64,000 bases of DNA, from positions 1-64,000 of the forward strand of contig JANXCT010000009.1 in assembly GCA_025059875.1 (NCBI GenBank), in the 5' to 3' direction. The translations under genes and the position numbers were made by a program. The notes beneath the pieces were generated by a model. The model did not search any database. It saw only the letters and a list, made by a program, of their open reading frames with translations, and was not told the DNA's origin. Below, piece after piece: positions 19,124 to 31,974 of the stretch (the first letter of the stretch is position 1; every line of letters begins with the position of its first letter). Origin of the DNA: Candidatus Kapaibacterium sp. (GTDB lineage Bacteria > Bacteroidota > Ignavibacteria > Kapaibacteriales > HRBIN21).

Positions 19124-19649
19124 TCGAGTTCCCACGGTGCTGGGCTTGCCAGAGGCGCAGCAGGAGGATGAGCTGGCCAGCGTGGTAAGCAGCGTGTTCG
19201 GCAATGTGGTGGAGGATGGCAGAGCGACGCACTGGGATGCGGCGTCGGCCGACGAAGCATTCCTGCGAGAGTGCCGGGGCTGTCAGCGCTGCTACACGGC
19301 TGCGGAGCTCAGAGAAGGTTGCCGACAGCTCAGCCAGCAGTTCCTCTTTGCTTGTTGGCTCCGGAATCCAATCGCGCTGGGCCTCTGCGGAGAGGGCTTC
19401 GTAATCGGGTGCCGGCGAGAGAGCATATGCCGCCAGCCGCTTGCTCGAGCGGATGACATGCTGGAGGCGGGTTCCGATAGAGGGGATGTTCGGGGCGGGT
19501 CCCCACCAGAGGGCTTCCGCTGGGGTGGCTTCTACATGGCTCCGCAGCCAGTAGTAGGCTTGCTCCAAGCTCGCGAGGAGGTCTAGTACATGGAGCTCAT
19601 CGGGGGCACGGGATTCCGCTGTTTGCAGCGAGCGAAGCCAGGGTTCCAT
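19116..19649 (-). CDS. DinB/YfiT-family putative metal-dependent protein
   Basis: Predicted 177-residue four-helix-bundle protein of the DinB superfamily. Candidate metal-binding histidines are in LQHVIRS and the [14 protein letters not shown] helix, the arrangement seen in thiol-transferase-like members such as bacillithiol S-transferases. Since bshA (bacillithiol synthesis) occurs at 45 kb, a thiol-dependent role is possible but is inference. It is first in a two-gene unit with the DUF255 gene and divergent from the esterase gene, 49 bp away. Confidence 0.82.
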   Translation of the reverse strand: MEPWLRSLQTAESRAPDELHVLDLLASLEQAYYWLRSHVEATPAEALWWGPAPNIPSIGTRLQHVIRSSKRLAAYALSPAPDYEALSAEAQRDWIPEPTSKEELLAELSATFSELRSRVAALTAPALSQECFVGRRRIPVRRSAILHHIAEHAAYHAGQLILLLRLWQAQHRGNSNG

Positions 19650-19698
19650 CGCTCCCCGTCCGTCGTTCCCGAGCGGAGACGCTCAGGCGGGGAGAATC

Positions 19699-20520
19699 AT
19701 GTGCGCCCCGAGGGAGGAATTGCAGAGCTTTGGTAGTTTGCGCTCGTCGTCTTTCACTGGTTCAGCCATGCGGAAGCGGGTTGAAGAATGGTGGAGTCCG
19801 CAGCTTAGGCGGCGGATGCCAGTTGCTGTCTACGGCCATTTCGGAGTGCCCATACTCCTTTTCCCGACGGCAATGGCGGATTTCCTGGAGTACGAGCGCT
19901 TCAGAGTCATCGAGGTGCTGCGGCCGTGGATTGAACAGGGGGTGTGCAAGCTCTACACCATCAACAGCATCAATGCCGACAGCTGGCTTCACCCTACGCT
20001 CCCTCCGCGGGAGCGCATCCTCCGCCATATGGCGTACAATCGCTACGTGGTGCAGGAGGTCGTGCCGTTCATCGTAGCGGACTGCCGAGGGCCGCAGCCA
20101 ATTATAACAGCGGGGGCATCGCTGGGGGCCTTCCATGCAGCGAACCTCTTCTTCCAGCGGCCTGACATCTTTGCTGGAACAATCGCGCTGAGCGGCGTCT
20201 ACGATCTGCAGGTCTACAGCAACGGCTACTTCGACGACGACTGCTACTTCAATTCGCCGATCCACTTCCTGCCGAACCTCAACGACAACCACTGGCTCCC
20301 GTTGCTGCGACAGCGGCGGCACATCTACCTTGCTTGCGGTCGGGGGACATACGAGCGGCCGGAGGCAACACTTCAGCTCTCAGCGATTCTATCGGCCAAG
20401 GGGATCCGGCACACCGTGGAGGTGTGGGGGCCGGAGTGGCCTCATGACTGGCAGACATGGCGTGCAATGATGCCACGCTACGTGGAGCGATTGCGGCTGG
20501 ACCCACCGTATCCGGCGTAA
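19699..20520 (+). CDS. Esterase-family alpha/beta hydrolase
   Basis: Predicted 273-residue hydrolase of the putative-esterase (esterase D) family. The nucleophile elbow is GASLG after PIITA, and the late WPHDWQTWR holds the likely catalytic His. The family usually starts near residue 24 here (MRKRVEEWWSPQL, ATG 19768). ATG 19699 has the better ribosome-binding site (GGGGAGAA), so the longer form is listed; either is possible. No signal peptide is convincing. Substrate is unknown. It is 69 bp upstream of the YfhO-family gene. Confidence 0.82.
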   Translation: MCAPREELQSFGSLRSSSFTGSAMRKRVEEWWSPQLRRRMPVAVYGHFGVPILLFPTAMADFLEYERFRVIEVLRPWIEQGVCKLYTINSINADSWLHPTLPPRERILRHMAYNRYVVQEVVPFIVADCRGPQPIITAGASLGAFHAANLFFQRPDIFAGTIALSGVYDLQVYSNGYFDDDCYFNSPIHFLPNLNDNHWLPLLRQRRHIYLACGRGTYERPEATLQLSAILSAKGIRHTVEVWGPEWPHDWQTWRAMMPRYVERLRLDPPYPA

Positions 20521-20589
20521 TGAAGAGAAGGGTTCGCTCTGGAAGCTGCTAATTTCGTTCGGCCACGTGGGACAGCACGAGAGGGAGCA

Positions 20590-23115
20590 GTGGCAACGAC
20601 ACAACGTTTACAGCGGAAGCAACCTGCAGAACGGGCATGGCTGAGTCGGCTATTGCCGGAGCGGTACCACGATGTGGCGCTCTGCCTGCTGATTTGGCTG
20701 GCAATCTGGGTCTTCCTCGCCCCCGTCATCTTCGGAGGCGGCATCTTCCCTGCGTCGGATAACATTGCCTCGTGGAGCTTCCGACCGTATCTGGAGGCTG
20801 CCCGCCGAGAGGGGAGCTTCCCACAGTGGATTCCGTACATCTTCAGCGGCATGCCATCGTTTGCCTCGCTACTGATTACGGGGACCCGTTGGTGGGATGT
20901 ACTGATGCAGCTCACTGTTGGACTGACGCAGTTGGTGGGTGAGCTCCTCAAGAGCGATGCGGCGCGGGTTTCCTGCTTCTACATTGGCTACGGCATTGGG
21001 ATGTACTGGTTGCTGCGAGTTCGCGGGCATGAGCGGTTGGTGAGCCTCTGGGGCGCTCTGGCAGCGGTGTTCTCTACGTTCGTCATCGCCTGGATCATGA
21101 TTGGGCACAACACCAAGCCTTGGGCGCTGATGACGCTGCCATACGGCTTGCTGCTACTGGAGCAGCTCCAGCGTCGGTTCACGCTCTTGCGGTTGGCGCT
21201 GTTGGTGGTGGTGCTCCACGTCATGTTGCTGTCATCGCACCTGCAGATGATCTTCTACCTCGGCCTCCTCTACGCCTTCTATGTGCTAGCGGGGGTCGCG
21301 GTACGAGCTGTACGTCGGGAGAGCGTGCTGGGAAGCATACGCGCTGCTGTGGCTCTCGCGATTGCTGGCGTGGTTGCCTTCGGGCTGTCAGCGGATCGGT
21401 ACTTGAGCACTCTGGAGTACACGCCGTACTCTACCCGTGGGAGCCTGCCGATCCATCTGGATTCCGCCCAGCGGGCAAAGGCTGCTGAGGGCGGACTGGA
21501 CTACGAGTACGCGACAAACTGGTCATTCAGCCCTCAGGAGATGATCACCTTCCTCGTCCCGAACTTCTTCGGGTTCGGAAAGCTGGAGTACGAGGGGCCG
21601 CTCAGCAACAACCGTCCAGTGATGCTCCACACGTACTGGGGGCAGATGCCCTTCACAGATGCCGCGAACTACATGGGGATTGCCGTACTGGTGCTGGCGT
21701 TCCTTGGGGCATGGCGCTTGCGGCGGGATCCTTTCGGGATTGCCCTGATGGCGAGCGCGCTCGTGGGGTTGTTCCTGTCCTTTGGGAAGAACTTCCCGGT
21801 GCTGTTCGACCTGTTCTTCTACCACGTGCCACTCTTCAACAAGTTCCGCGCTCCCAGCATGGCCTTGGTGCTCGTGCAGGTGGCAGTACCAATTCTGGGA
21901 GCAGTTGGGCTCTCCACGGTGCTCCAGTGGCGCCAGCGGCCGGAGCCGGCGATGCGAACCTTCTTCCGGTGGGCATTTGCAGGGCTAGCTGCATGGCTGC
22001 TCATCGGTGTCGTAGTATGGGCCTTCTTCGAGCAGAGCTACGTGGAGGCTGTGGCGCAGAGCACTACAGGCAAGCAGTATCCACCGGCCATCCACACGTT
22101 CATCTGGCAGGAGATGATCGGCGACTGGTTCATGACCGCGCTGCTTGGGCTGGCAACCCTGGGTGTCCTCTGGTGGTACGTGCGTGGGCGTCTCTCGACG
22201 GATACTGCTGGGGTGTTGCTCGTTGGGCTGTTGTTGTGGGATCTCTGGCGGGTGGCCCTCCGGCCGATGGAAGTAGAGTATCGCAAGCCTGAGGAGACGG
22301 TCTTCCGCCGTACAGACGTCATTGAATTCCTCCAGCAGCAGCGGGGACTCTTCCGGATAGCCGATCTCACTAGCTCGGTGCCGAACGCCAGTGCCTATTG
22401 GTTTTTGGAGAACATCCACGGCTACCATGCGGCGAAGTTGCGGGTCTACCAGGACCTGCTGGATGTTGCTGGTGAAGGCAACGGGAACGTGGTGCTCAAC
22501 CCCTTCTTGTGGAACCTTCTCAACGTGCGCTTCGTGCTGTCCCCGCAGCCGTTGCAGGTTGAGACCCTCCGCTTAGCATTCCGCTCGCAGCAGACAGGGA
22601 CGTACGTATACGAAAACACAGCCTTCCTCCCGCGGGCGTTCTTCGTAGATACCGTCGTCGTGCTGCCACCGCTACAGATCTTGGAACGACTTCGGCGTGG
22701 AGATTTCGATCCGCGTCGCTTGGTCTTCGTAGAACAGCCGCTGCCGCAGCCTATAGAACCGGCTGGCGAGGGGGCTACAGCAGAGGTGCTGGTCCACAAG
22801 AACGAGTACATCAAGCTACGGGTAACGGCTACGGGGCACAACTTCCTCTTCTTGAGCGAAATCGTTTACCCCCCGGCGTGGCACGCGACGGTTGATGGCC
22901 GGCCTGCGCCAATCGTCAAGACAAACTATGCCTTCCGTGGCATCATTGTACCGCCAGGGACACACACTGTAGAGCTCCGTTACCACTCCGCAGCGTTTGA
23001 GCGTGGGCGGTGGGTGAGCTTGGGGCTTAATGGCATGGTGCTCTTGGCTCTCGTCCTGGGTGCGTGGGGAGAGTATCGGAGAAGGCGGACTGCGGTGCAG
23101 GATCAGAAGGGGTAG
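20590..23115 (+). CDS. YfhO-family multi-pass membrane protein
   Basis: Predicted 841-residue inner-membrane protein with about 12 hydrophobic segments in the first ~560 residues, then a soluble domain and a final membrane helix (RWVSLGLNGMVLLALVLGAW). The opening (FGGGIFPASDNI), the IFSGMPSFAS loop and the C-terminal PPAWHATVDGRPAPIVKTN to GTHTVELRY segment are typical of the YfhO family. Members belong to the GT-C glycosyltransferase-like superfamily; YfhO of Firmicutes glycosylates lipoteichoic acid, but the role in FCB bacteria is unknown. The start is GTG 20590 with a GAGGGAG site. Another gene follows after 184 bp. Confidence 0.85.
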   Translation: MATTQRLQRKQPAERAWLSRLLPERYHDVALCLLIWLAIWVFLAPVIFGGGIFPASDNIASWSFRPYLEAARREGSFPQWIPYIFSGMPSFASLLITGTRWWDVLMQLTVGLTQLVGELLKSDAARVSCFYIGYGIGMYWLLRVRGHERLVSLWGALAAVFSTFVIAWIMIGHNTKPWALMTLPYGLLLLEQLQRRFTLLRLALLVVVLHVMLLSSHLQMIFYLGLLYAFYVLAGVAVRAVRRESVLGSIRAAVALAIAGVVAFGLSADRYLSTLEYTPYSTRGSLPIHLDSAQRAKAAEGGLDYEYATNWSFSPQEMITFLVPNFFGFGKLEYEGPLSNNRPVMLHTYWGQMPFTDAANYMGIAVLVLAFLGAWRLRRDPFGIALMASALVGLFLSFGKNFPVLFDLFFYHVPLFNKFRAPSMALVLVQVAVPILGAVGLSTVLQWRQRPEPAMRTFFRWAFAGLAAWLLIGVVVWAFFEQSYVEAVAQSTTGKQYPPAIHTFIWQEMIGDWFMTALLGLATLGVLWWYVRGRLSTDTAGVLLVGLLLWDLWRVALRPMEVEYRKPEETVFRRTDVIEFLQQQRGLFRIADLTSSVPNASAYWFLENIHGYHAAKLRVYQDLLDVAGEGNGNVVLNPFLWNLLNVRFVLSPQPLQVETLRLAFRSQQTGTYVYENTAFLPRAFFVDTVVVLPPLQILERLRRGDFDPRRLVFVEQPLPQPIEPAGEGATAEVLVHKNEYIKLRVTATGHNFLFLSEIVYPPAWHATVDGRPAPIVKTNYAFRGIIVPPGTHTVELRYHSAAFERGRWVSLGLNGMVLLALVLGAWGEYRRRRTAVQDQKG

Positions 23116-23299
23116 CCGGCGTAATGTGATAGGCGTTGGAGCGCCGTGCTGTAGAAGTCCGTGGTCCCTCGCTGAATGGTCGAGTTCTCTCAATGATAGC
23201 CTCGTCGCAGCAAGGCAGCGCTTCAGTGAGTGCTACGTGCTCTGGAGAGGTGCTACGCGTCTGTAGGGTTGCGAGGTCCTCTCGTCGTGATGGTATGGG

Positions 23300-23899
23300 A
23301 TGAGTGTGGAGGAACTGATTCAGTGGTGTCGGGAGGAGGCCCGTCGACGCAGATGGGTTGAGTTTCCTGAGGACATCCTCCGGAGCCTAACGGTTGAGCA
23401 AGCACGGCAGGTTGCAAACGCGTTGCAGAGCACAACTCTCATGCGCCTCCCGCCATGGGAGATTCGTTTCTTTGAGTGGCTCCGGGAGGCTGATCCCAGA
23501 GTCTGGCACGATCTCTGGGGTAGTCCAGAGGAGGAGCCTTACGTTGTGGGCCTCTCCTTCTTACCCTTCTTGATCCAGCACCCGCGGCGCGGCTTTCCAA
23601 TCTGCGACTTGAGGACGTTGGACAACTACTACTTCACTGCTGCTCATATTACCCCGGTGGAAGGTCTGTCAGTCCTCCAGGCAGCGCAGCAGTTGCTTCT
23701 GGCAGGCCGACCGCTGACGTTGGCTCAGGAATTCTTGCTGGAAGTGAGTGTTGCTCCGATCGACATTTGGCATTTCGCCTACTATCGCCGCGTCTCGCCG
23801 GCAGAGGTCAAGGAAGCGGTGATGGAGTTGGTCGAGGCAAAGGTGCTCATCCATCTGCGCTCGGCTGAGGAGGTGGCGGAGTACGTCAAGTTGGAGTAG
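23300..23899 (+). CDS. Conserved-looking protein of unknown function
   Basis: Predicted 199-residue soluble, probably cytoplasmic protein that I do not recognise. It is rich in Leu, Glu, Arg and Trp, with no signal peptide, membrane segment or known catalytic motif. The C-terminal ~50 residues look helical (VSPAEVKEAVMELVEAKV) and end in a charged tail. Codon use matches its neighbours and the frame is clean. The 184 bp upstream hold no recognisable promoter. The stop is one base from that of the convergent barrel gene. Confidence 0.65.
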   Translation: MSVEELIQWCREEARRRRWVEFPEDILRSLTVEQARQVANALQSTTLMRLPPWEIRFFEWLREADPRVWHDLWGSPEEEPYVVGLSFLPFLIQHPRRGFPICDLRTLDNYYFTAAHITPVEGLSVLQAAQQLLLAGRPLTLAQEFLLEVSVAPIDIWHFAYYRRVSPAEVKEAVMELVEAKVLIHLRSAEEVAEYVKLE

Positions 23900-23900
23900 C

Positions 23901-25471
23901 TTAGGGTTCTTTTGTCAGGGGAGCCCCCAGTGGATATGGAGGGCGATAGCGATGGAATTGCCACGAGGTCGTGGGGAGCTCTGTCCTTAGGAATGCGAAG
24001 AACCGTCGAAGGGTTGGGGAGTAGGCGAGCTCTGCAGCAAGAACCCACCGCAAGGTCCATCTACCTCCTATGTGGAGCCCGAGAGTGGTGCTGATCGCAT
24101 TCCGCCATTGGAGCCGGGTTATCTTGGTCCCCTGGTTCCACAGAGCGCCGAGGTAGTGAGTAAGGGCAGCGTGCCAGCCGAGTTCTGGTAGGATTGGTCT
24201 GCCACGCCAGCGGAGCTCGGTCCGAAGAGTGGTTCTGTTGTCGGTTCCGATGCTAGGGAAGGGTGCTGGGAAGCTAGTGAGAGCATCTAAGCGTTCGGCT
24301 CGGTAGCCGAGCCAATTCCAGACATTCTGGTGGCGTCCCTCCCACTGGAGTAGGAAGGGGGGAAACAGGTATCCCCAGCCCATAAGGCTGAGTTCAAGAG
24401 TGGTGGCCCGGGGTAGGCGATTTGCGAACCCGTTCCCCGCTGCTATGCGACCAGCTATGAGGGCATAGGGTGAGAGAGCAGCTGAGTGCTCCAGCTCTCC
24501 TGCAATGTAGCTGAGTCGTTCTCCGGCAGGCCCCGTAGGTAGGCCAATGCCCAGGGTGACAGCACCCCATGCACCAGTCTGGGCAACACAGCTATCCCCT
24601 ATAGTGTACGGCGAGGGCAGCCACTCGTACCGGTGGGCTAAAGAGCTGATGCCAATGAGGATGAAGGCCGTATTGTCGAAGGCTCTGCGGAAAGCGGAAT
24701 CAACGGAAGCACGCTGCCAGTGCCCAGCAAGGGTGATGAAGACATAGTCCCGCTGCCATGCTCCCCAGCTAAGCCAGCCGGAGAGCCGAGTCTCGTGTCG
24801 CCGATAAGGGAGGGGGCTTGGCTGGCGGAGGTCCCAGAATGTACCGCTGGTGTGCTCTCCGCGGAACCCGCCGTTCCACCGCCGGAACGGGAAGCGGGTG
24901 GGGATAGACTCTGCCTGGAGCCAGTAGCTGCCACGGTAGCGGTGGAAGGAGGCAAAACCGCTGAACTGGCGGACACCATCATGCAGCGTCAGTCCTAGTA
25001 GTCCAGCCCATCCGATGCCGAACTCCGGCCGATAACGGAGTAGCAGATGGATGTCTCCTTGGCCCCCGAAGGGGAAAGGTAGGCGAATCGCGATGCCCTT
25101 GTGTTGTACAGAGCTGCCCAGCATCACCTCTGGGGCGATGAGGGCTCGGCAGCGTGGTGTCACGATCCATCGCAGTTCCACGCTAGAAGGGCTCAAGGTA
25201 TCCAGCAGGGAGCTGACTTCAGCTAGCTCTGCAGTGGAGCGGAGGCGTAAGAGGTCGTCCCGTAGGCTGGCGGAGTCTATAGCGTCGCCCTCTGTGAGCT
25301 GCAGGAGGGATCCCAAGTACTCCGGGGTTGGTGTATGGCTTTGGGTGAGCCGGCAGAGTGGTGCCCACCAAGGGACATGGGGGGGCCGGTATTCGACTGT
25401 CAGCAGGCCAATCGAAGGCTGGGCAAGGGTACAGAAGGTGCTAAGCCACCACCAGCAGAGTCTATGCCCCA

Positions 25472-25472
<1 letters not shown>
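23901..25472 (-). CDS. Outer-membrane beta-barrel protein with POTRA-like N-terminus
   Basis: Predicted 523-residue exported protein. A signal peptide at residues 1-22 is followed by ~85 residues with a POTRA-like pattern (opening LLTVEY, an LQLTEGDAIDSASLRDDLLRL helix, and a strand ELRWIVTP). The remaining ~400 residues alternate aromatic and polar residues in many short strands, as in an outer-membrane barrel. It could be a small Omp85-like protein, but no clear xRGY motif is seen. ATG 25472 overlaps the obg stop (TGATG), so it is translated with obg and ends a long minus-strand operon. Confidence 0.6.
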
Positions 25473-28127
<2,655 letters not shown>

Positions 28128-28130
28128 CGG

Positions 28131-28820
28131 TTAGAAGGGAAGGCTCTGCCGGTATTGACTTCGTGGGATACGGCGTCGGAAGAGTGGGCCGAGCATCATG
28201 CCAGCAAGGAAGCCACCAGCATGGGCCCACCAGGCAACGCCACCCATGTTCTCTGCACTTAGCAGTATCCCGTTGTAGACTTGGAGGAGTGCCCACACTC
28301 CCAGGAAGACATACGCCGGTATTGCTAGCGAGAGCCACGTGATGAAGAGCGGCACGATCGTGATGATCCGTGAGTGTGGGAAGAAGAGCATGTAGGCACC
28401 CATGACCCCAGAGATTGCTCCGCTAGCACCGACGGTGGGAATAGCGGAGTTCGGGTTCGTGAAGGCATGCGCTACGGCTGCTCCTATTCCGCAAAGGAGA
28501 TAGAAGAGCAGGAAGCGTCCGTGGCCAAGAGCATCCTCGACGTTATCCCCAAAGAGCCATAGATACCACATGTTGCCGACGATGTGCATGAACCCGCCGT
28601 GGAGGAACATCGAAGTCAGCACAGGCTGCCAGCGCTCCCAGGAAAGGAGTGGCGTCTGGAAGAAGGCCACTGGGTAGAAGGCAAACTGCTGTAAGAAATG
28701 CTCCATCGCTGCCTCTGGCAGGGCGAGCTGGTAGAGGAAGACCAGCGCGTTGATGACGATCAGCCCTATCGTGACGACTGGCCTGGAAGAGGAGGGTATG
28801 GTGTCGTGGATTGGAAACAT
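28131..28820 (-). CDS. Rhomboid-family intramembrane serine protease
   Basis: Predicted 229-residue six-helix membrane protease. The catalytic Ser is S133 in VGASGAISGVMG and the catalytic His is H200 in AHAGGFLAG. The oxyanion/L1 region HGGFMHIVGNMWYLWLFG is conserved. Rhomboids cleave membrane segments of client proteins; the client here is unknown. It starts 3 bp after fbp and ends 3 bp before the unknown gene, within a tight operon. Confidence 0.92.
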   Translation of the reverse strand: MFPIHDTIPSSSRPVVTIGLIVINALVFLYQLALPEAAMEHFLQQFAFYPVAFFQTPLLSWERWQPVLTSMFLHGGFMHIVGNMWYLWLFGDNVEDALGHGRFLLFYLLCGIGAAVAHAFTNPNSAIPTVGASGAISGVMGAYMLFFPHSRIITIVPLFITWLSLAIPAYVFLGVWALLQVYNGILLSAENMGGVAWWAHAGGFLAGMMLGPLFRRRIPRSQYRQSLPF

Positions 28821-28823
28821 AGC

Positions 28824-29897
28824 CTAGAGGATGTCCAAGCCTAAATTCACATGCCGCTGCGATGGATGGATGCCTCGGAGGAAGGCTTCGGCTTCGGCAA
28901 CGTCTTCTGGGCTCCCCATGAAGACGGGAACTCGCTGGTGGAGGCTCTCTGGCTGGATGTCCAAGATGCGGCGGAAGCCGTCAGAGGCGCGTCCCCCTGC
29001 TTGCTCTACGAGAAAGGCCAAGGGATTAGCCTCATAGACCAGCCGTAGCTTGCCGGAGGGGTTGCTGCTATCGGCAGGGTACATGAAGATGCCGCCGTAG
29101 TGAAGGACACGGTGTACATCAGCTACGGCTGTACCAACGTACCGTAGGGCATAGGGACGGCTCTTATCTGCCGATGAGGTCTTCAGATACTCAACGTACT
29201 GGCGCAACTCTGGTGCCCATCGGTGAGCGTTTCCCTCGTTGACGCTGTACTGCTTGCCACGAGGTGGAATACGGAGCTTCTCTATTGTCAGGAAGAACTC
29301 GCCAAGAGTCGGATCGTAGGTGAAGACATCCACTCCGTTGCCGGTGCTGTAAACCAGTGTTACGCTACTGCCGTAGCAAACATAGCCTGCTGCTACCTGC
29401 TCGGAGCCTGGGCGTAGGACATCTTCCAGAGTCGCATCGGTGGTGAGCTCCGGATTGCGCCGGCGGAAGATGGAAAAGATGGTGCCAATTGTTACGTTGA
29501 CATCAATGTTGCTCGAACCGTCTAAAGGGTCGAAGAGCAGGATGTATTTTCCGCGGGGACGGCTCTCCGGTAGGGGAATGAGTCCGTCACTCTCTTCAGA
29601 GGCTAGAGCACAGAGATGTCCGCCGTGCTCCATAGCACGGATGATGACTTCGTTAGCGTAGGCGTCCAGCTTCCGGACGGCTTCCCCGTAGACGTTCGTA
29701 GTCCCGGTAAGGCCCAAAACGTCGTTGAGTCCAGCCCGGCTCACCTCGCGGGCAATCAATCGAAAAGCTAACATAAGGTCTCGCAGAAGGCGCGAGAGCT
29801 CTCCAGTGGCATAGGGGTGAAGATGTTCTTGTTCTGCAATGTGGCGCTCAATGGTAATGAGCCGCTGCGCCGTTACGATCGCCATGGTGCCGGCCAC
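28824..29897 (-). CDS. fbp: Fructose-1,6-bisphosphatase class I
   Basis: Predicted 357-residue gluconeogenic enzyme hydrolysing fructose 1,6-bisphosphate to fructose 6-phosphate. The metal-site motif LFDPLDGSSNIDVN and the flanking SEES segment are present, and the C-terminal KLRLVYEANPLAFLVEQAGG fits class I. The start is GTG 29897 or ATG 29885; neither has a strong ribosome-binding site. It follows usp by 30 bp. With pckA at 62 kb, the window carries two committed gluconeogenic enzymes. Confidence 0.95.
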   Translation of the reverse strand: MAGTMAIVTAQRLITIERHIAEQEHLHPYATGELSRLLRDLMLAFRLIAREVSRAGLNDVLGLTGTTNVYGEAVRKLDAYANEVIIRAMEHGGHLCALASEESDGLIPLPESRPRGKYILLFDPLDGSSNIDVNVTIGTIFSIFRRRNPELTTDATLEDVLRPGSEQVAAGYVCYGSSVTLVYSTGNGVDVFTYDPTLGEFFLTIEKLRIPPRGKQYSVNEGNAHRWAPELRQYVEYLKTSSADKSRPYALRYVGTAVADVHRVLHYGGIFMYPADSSNPSGKLRLVYEANPLAFLVEQAGGRASDGFRRILDIQPESLHQRVPVFMGSPEDVAEAEAFLRGIHPSQRHVNLGLDIL

Positions 29898-29927
29898 CGT
29901 AGTTTGACAACCCCTCCATGGAGAGCC

Positions 29928-30389
29928 CTACCGTACCTCTTTCGGCTGGGCGAGCCGGACGACGAGCACAGGGCATGGAGCTTTGCGTAGGACGCGCTCC
30001 GTCGTGCTCCCGAAGAGGAAATGTTCCAGCCCTCCGCGCCCGTGCGTACCAATGCTGATGAGACCAACGTTGTGTTGCTGGGCATAACGGACGATTTGCT
30101 CGGAGGCTCGTCCGTAGAGGACTTCTGCGCATGCGGTTAGCCCCTCAGCGCGGAGCGAGCCCATAAGTTTGTCCAACTCCTGTTGAGCCATTCGGGCAAG
30201 CTCTTGCTCTAGTTCCGCCAATCCTACCTGGGAGTAGCTCCACTCGGTGGGGTAGATGATTGGCTCAACGACGTAGACGATGTGGAGGGTAGCGCCTAAG
30301 CAGCGTGCCAGTAGCTTTGCGTGTTCCAATGCCTCGTTTGCATACTCGGAGAAGTCCGTCGGTACAAGGATGTCAGTGATTGGATGCAT
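29928..30389 (-). CDS. Universal stress protein, UspA family
   Basis: Predicted 153-residue cytoplasmic protein. It has the N-terminal ILVPTDFSEYANEALEHA strand-helix and the ATP-binding signature GTHGRGGLEHFLFGST, so it is likely an ATP-binding Usp. A minus-strand TAAGTTTG box at 30430-30437, 41 bp upstream, is a possible -7 element, suggesting that the downstream usp-fbp-rhomboid-obg run has its own promoter. The 76-bp gap to the previous gene is the largest in this operon. Confidence 0.92.
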   Translation of the reverse strand: MHPITDILVPTDFSEYANEALEHAKLLARCLGATLHIVYVVEPIIYPTEWSYSQVGLAELEQELARMAQQELDKLMGSLRAEGLTACAEVLYGRASEQIVRYAQQHNVGLISIGTHGRGGLEHFLFGSTTERVLRKAPCPVLVVRLAQPKEVR

Positions 30390-30429
30390 AGGAGCCTCGT
30401 TCGTGAAGCAACAAAGCTCAAGCTGGGAA

Positions 30430-30437
30430 CAAACTTA
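30430..30437 (-). promoter_or_regulatory. Candidate -7 promoter element upstream of usp
   Basis: TAAGTTTG on the minus strand matches TAnnTTTG exactly. A TTG lies only 12 bp further upstream, short of the expected 19-21, so confidence is low. Confidence 0.28.
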
Positions 30438-30465
30438 GGATTTCTGCGGCAATGTTGCGTAGCAT

Positions 30466-31974
30466 TCACCAAAGGCGCACTGCGACCCGGTAGCGCTGCT
30501 GAATAGCCAGCCGAGCTTGGTTGGCAGCCTCCAACGTGGGGAAACCCCACAGCTTGACCTGGTACATCGGCTTACCCCGGTAGCGGACAAGCTCGAGGTA
30601 GGCTCGGTACCCTCGGTCTTCCCAGAGTTCCACTAACTGGAGAGCTTTGGCTTCGGAGGGAACGGTCGCAACGATGAGCTCATACGGTAGATAGTCTGGC
30701 CGGAGCCAGCGCAGCTCTACCCGACGGTTGACGAGTTGTTGCTGTGGGGTGCGTTCAAAGTAGCTCAAGGGCTGCTGGGCTCCTACGGTGCGGAGGCGCA
30801 ATTGTTGCGGAGCAACTCCGAGCTGCAGGAGGCGGCGCCGGAGAGCCTGTGCACGGCGGAGCCCCAACGCAGAACCATAAGTTGCTTCCTCTGCTTCACT
30901 GGTGTGGCCGAGCAGCTCTATGACCTCCCCAGGACGTGATCGAAGCCAACGAGCAAGATCCATCAATAGCGGTAAGAATTCGCTGCCGACGCTGGTATCG
31001 GCCTCCGCAAAGTAGCATATCGTGCGTCGAGGCTCCAGTACTTCCGGCGGTAGCTCCACGTATTGGTAATCCGTGGCTGCTGCGAGTGGTTCTGAGCGGA
31101 AGCGCAGCCGCAGTGGCGAGCATTTGTGGGGTGGGGATGGAAACCGGATAATGTAGTGGCGCTGCAACCCCCGAATGAGCTGCCCAAGGAGTTGTGGGAG
31201 GTGGTTGTCTACTGTGGGAACCCAGTAGTATGCTCCGCCGCATTCAGTGGCAAGCCCCTGCCAGAAGGCACGGTTACTGAGGAGGCCGACATGGAGAATG
31301 ACCAATGGGATGCGGAGCTGGCGCGCTGTTTGGGTGACATCGTGAGCACGGACAAGGAACGATGCCTCGTCAGGAGCCTCGGTGAGAAGTAAAATAGCGC
31401 GTCGTCGTGGCGAAGGAGTGAGGCGGCAATACTCCAAGGCGGCTTGGACAATGTGGAGTGGGGCGGCTAATCCCCGCGGGGGAACGACAGAGAAGGTATC
31501 GGGCCGAATGGAGTGGGCGGTGTTCCCTGAGATAGCTGTGATGAATTCAGCCTGGTAGTGGTACTGGATGAGCACCAGCCGATCTTCCTCCCGCAGGCAG
31601 CTGAGGGCTACAGCCACAGCATGGCGCAAGAGCATAGAGGGGAGGGTCGTTCGGGCTGAGCGGTCCAGGCAGAAAAGGAATTCCCAGCTCTGTGGGGAGG
31701 CTATTTGTGTGCTCGTCGGAATAAGAGAGAGGGTTTCCGTAGGACAGAGGAGCTCCGCCTGCCAATGAGGCATGGATAGCGGTTGGGCAGCGAAGCTCCA
31801 GAGGGAAGGGAGCGTTACTGCAATCCGCCATGCTGTCGTGTCCCGCTCCCAGTAGAGGGGAAGGCATTCATTGTCTCGTGCAGCGGCCGGACCTACGGAA
31901 AGACCCCAGCCAGCCACCAAGAGGCTACTCCACAGGTGTGCTTGCCTTCGCCAACACCACCTGGCCTTCGGCAT
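30466..31974 (-). CDS. Exported VWA-OmpA-SPOR fusion protein
   Basis: Predicted 502-residue envelope protein. A signal peptide (basic [11 protein letters not shown], hydrophobic core, PAAA-R site) is followed by a von Willebrand A-like domain at about 95-285 (FLFCLDRS at the metal site, with later MIDAS residues altered). An OmpA-like peptidoglycan-binding domain follows (about 325-420: [25 protein letters not shown]). A C-terminal SPOR-like domain fills about 425-502. OmpA and SPOR domains both bind peptidoglycan, so the protein probably sits on the cell wall. ATG 31974 is chosen for the signal peptide and overlaps the clpB-like gene by 50 bp; 32019 is a longer alternative. Confidence 0.7.
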   Translation of the reverse strand: MPKARWCWRRQAHLWSSLLVAGWGLSVGPAAARDNECLPLYWERDTTAWRIAVTLPSLWSFAAQPLSMPHWQAELLCPTETLSLIPTSTQIASPQSWEFLFCLDRSARTTLPSMLLRHAVAVALSCLREEDRLVLIQYHYQAEFITAISGNTAHSIRPDTFSVVPPRGLAAPLHIVQAALEYCRLTPSPRRRAILLLTEAPDEASFLVRAHDVTQTARQLRIPLVILHVGLLSNRAFWQGLATECGGAYYWVPTVDNHLPQLLGQLIRGLQRHYIIRFPSPPHKCSPLRLRFRSEPLAAATDYQYVELPPEVLEPRRTICYFAEADTSVGSEFLPLLMDLARWLRSRPGEVIELLGHTSEAEEATYGSALGLRRAQALRRRLLQLGVAPQQLRLRTVGAQQPLSYFERTPQQQLVNRRVELRWLRPDYLPYELIVATVPSEAKALQLVELWEDRGYRAYLELVRYRGKPMYQVKLWGFPTLEAANQARLAIQQRYRVAVRLW

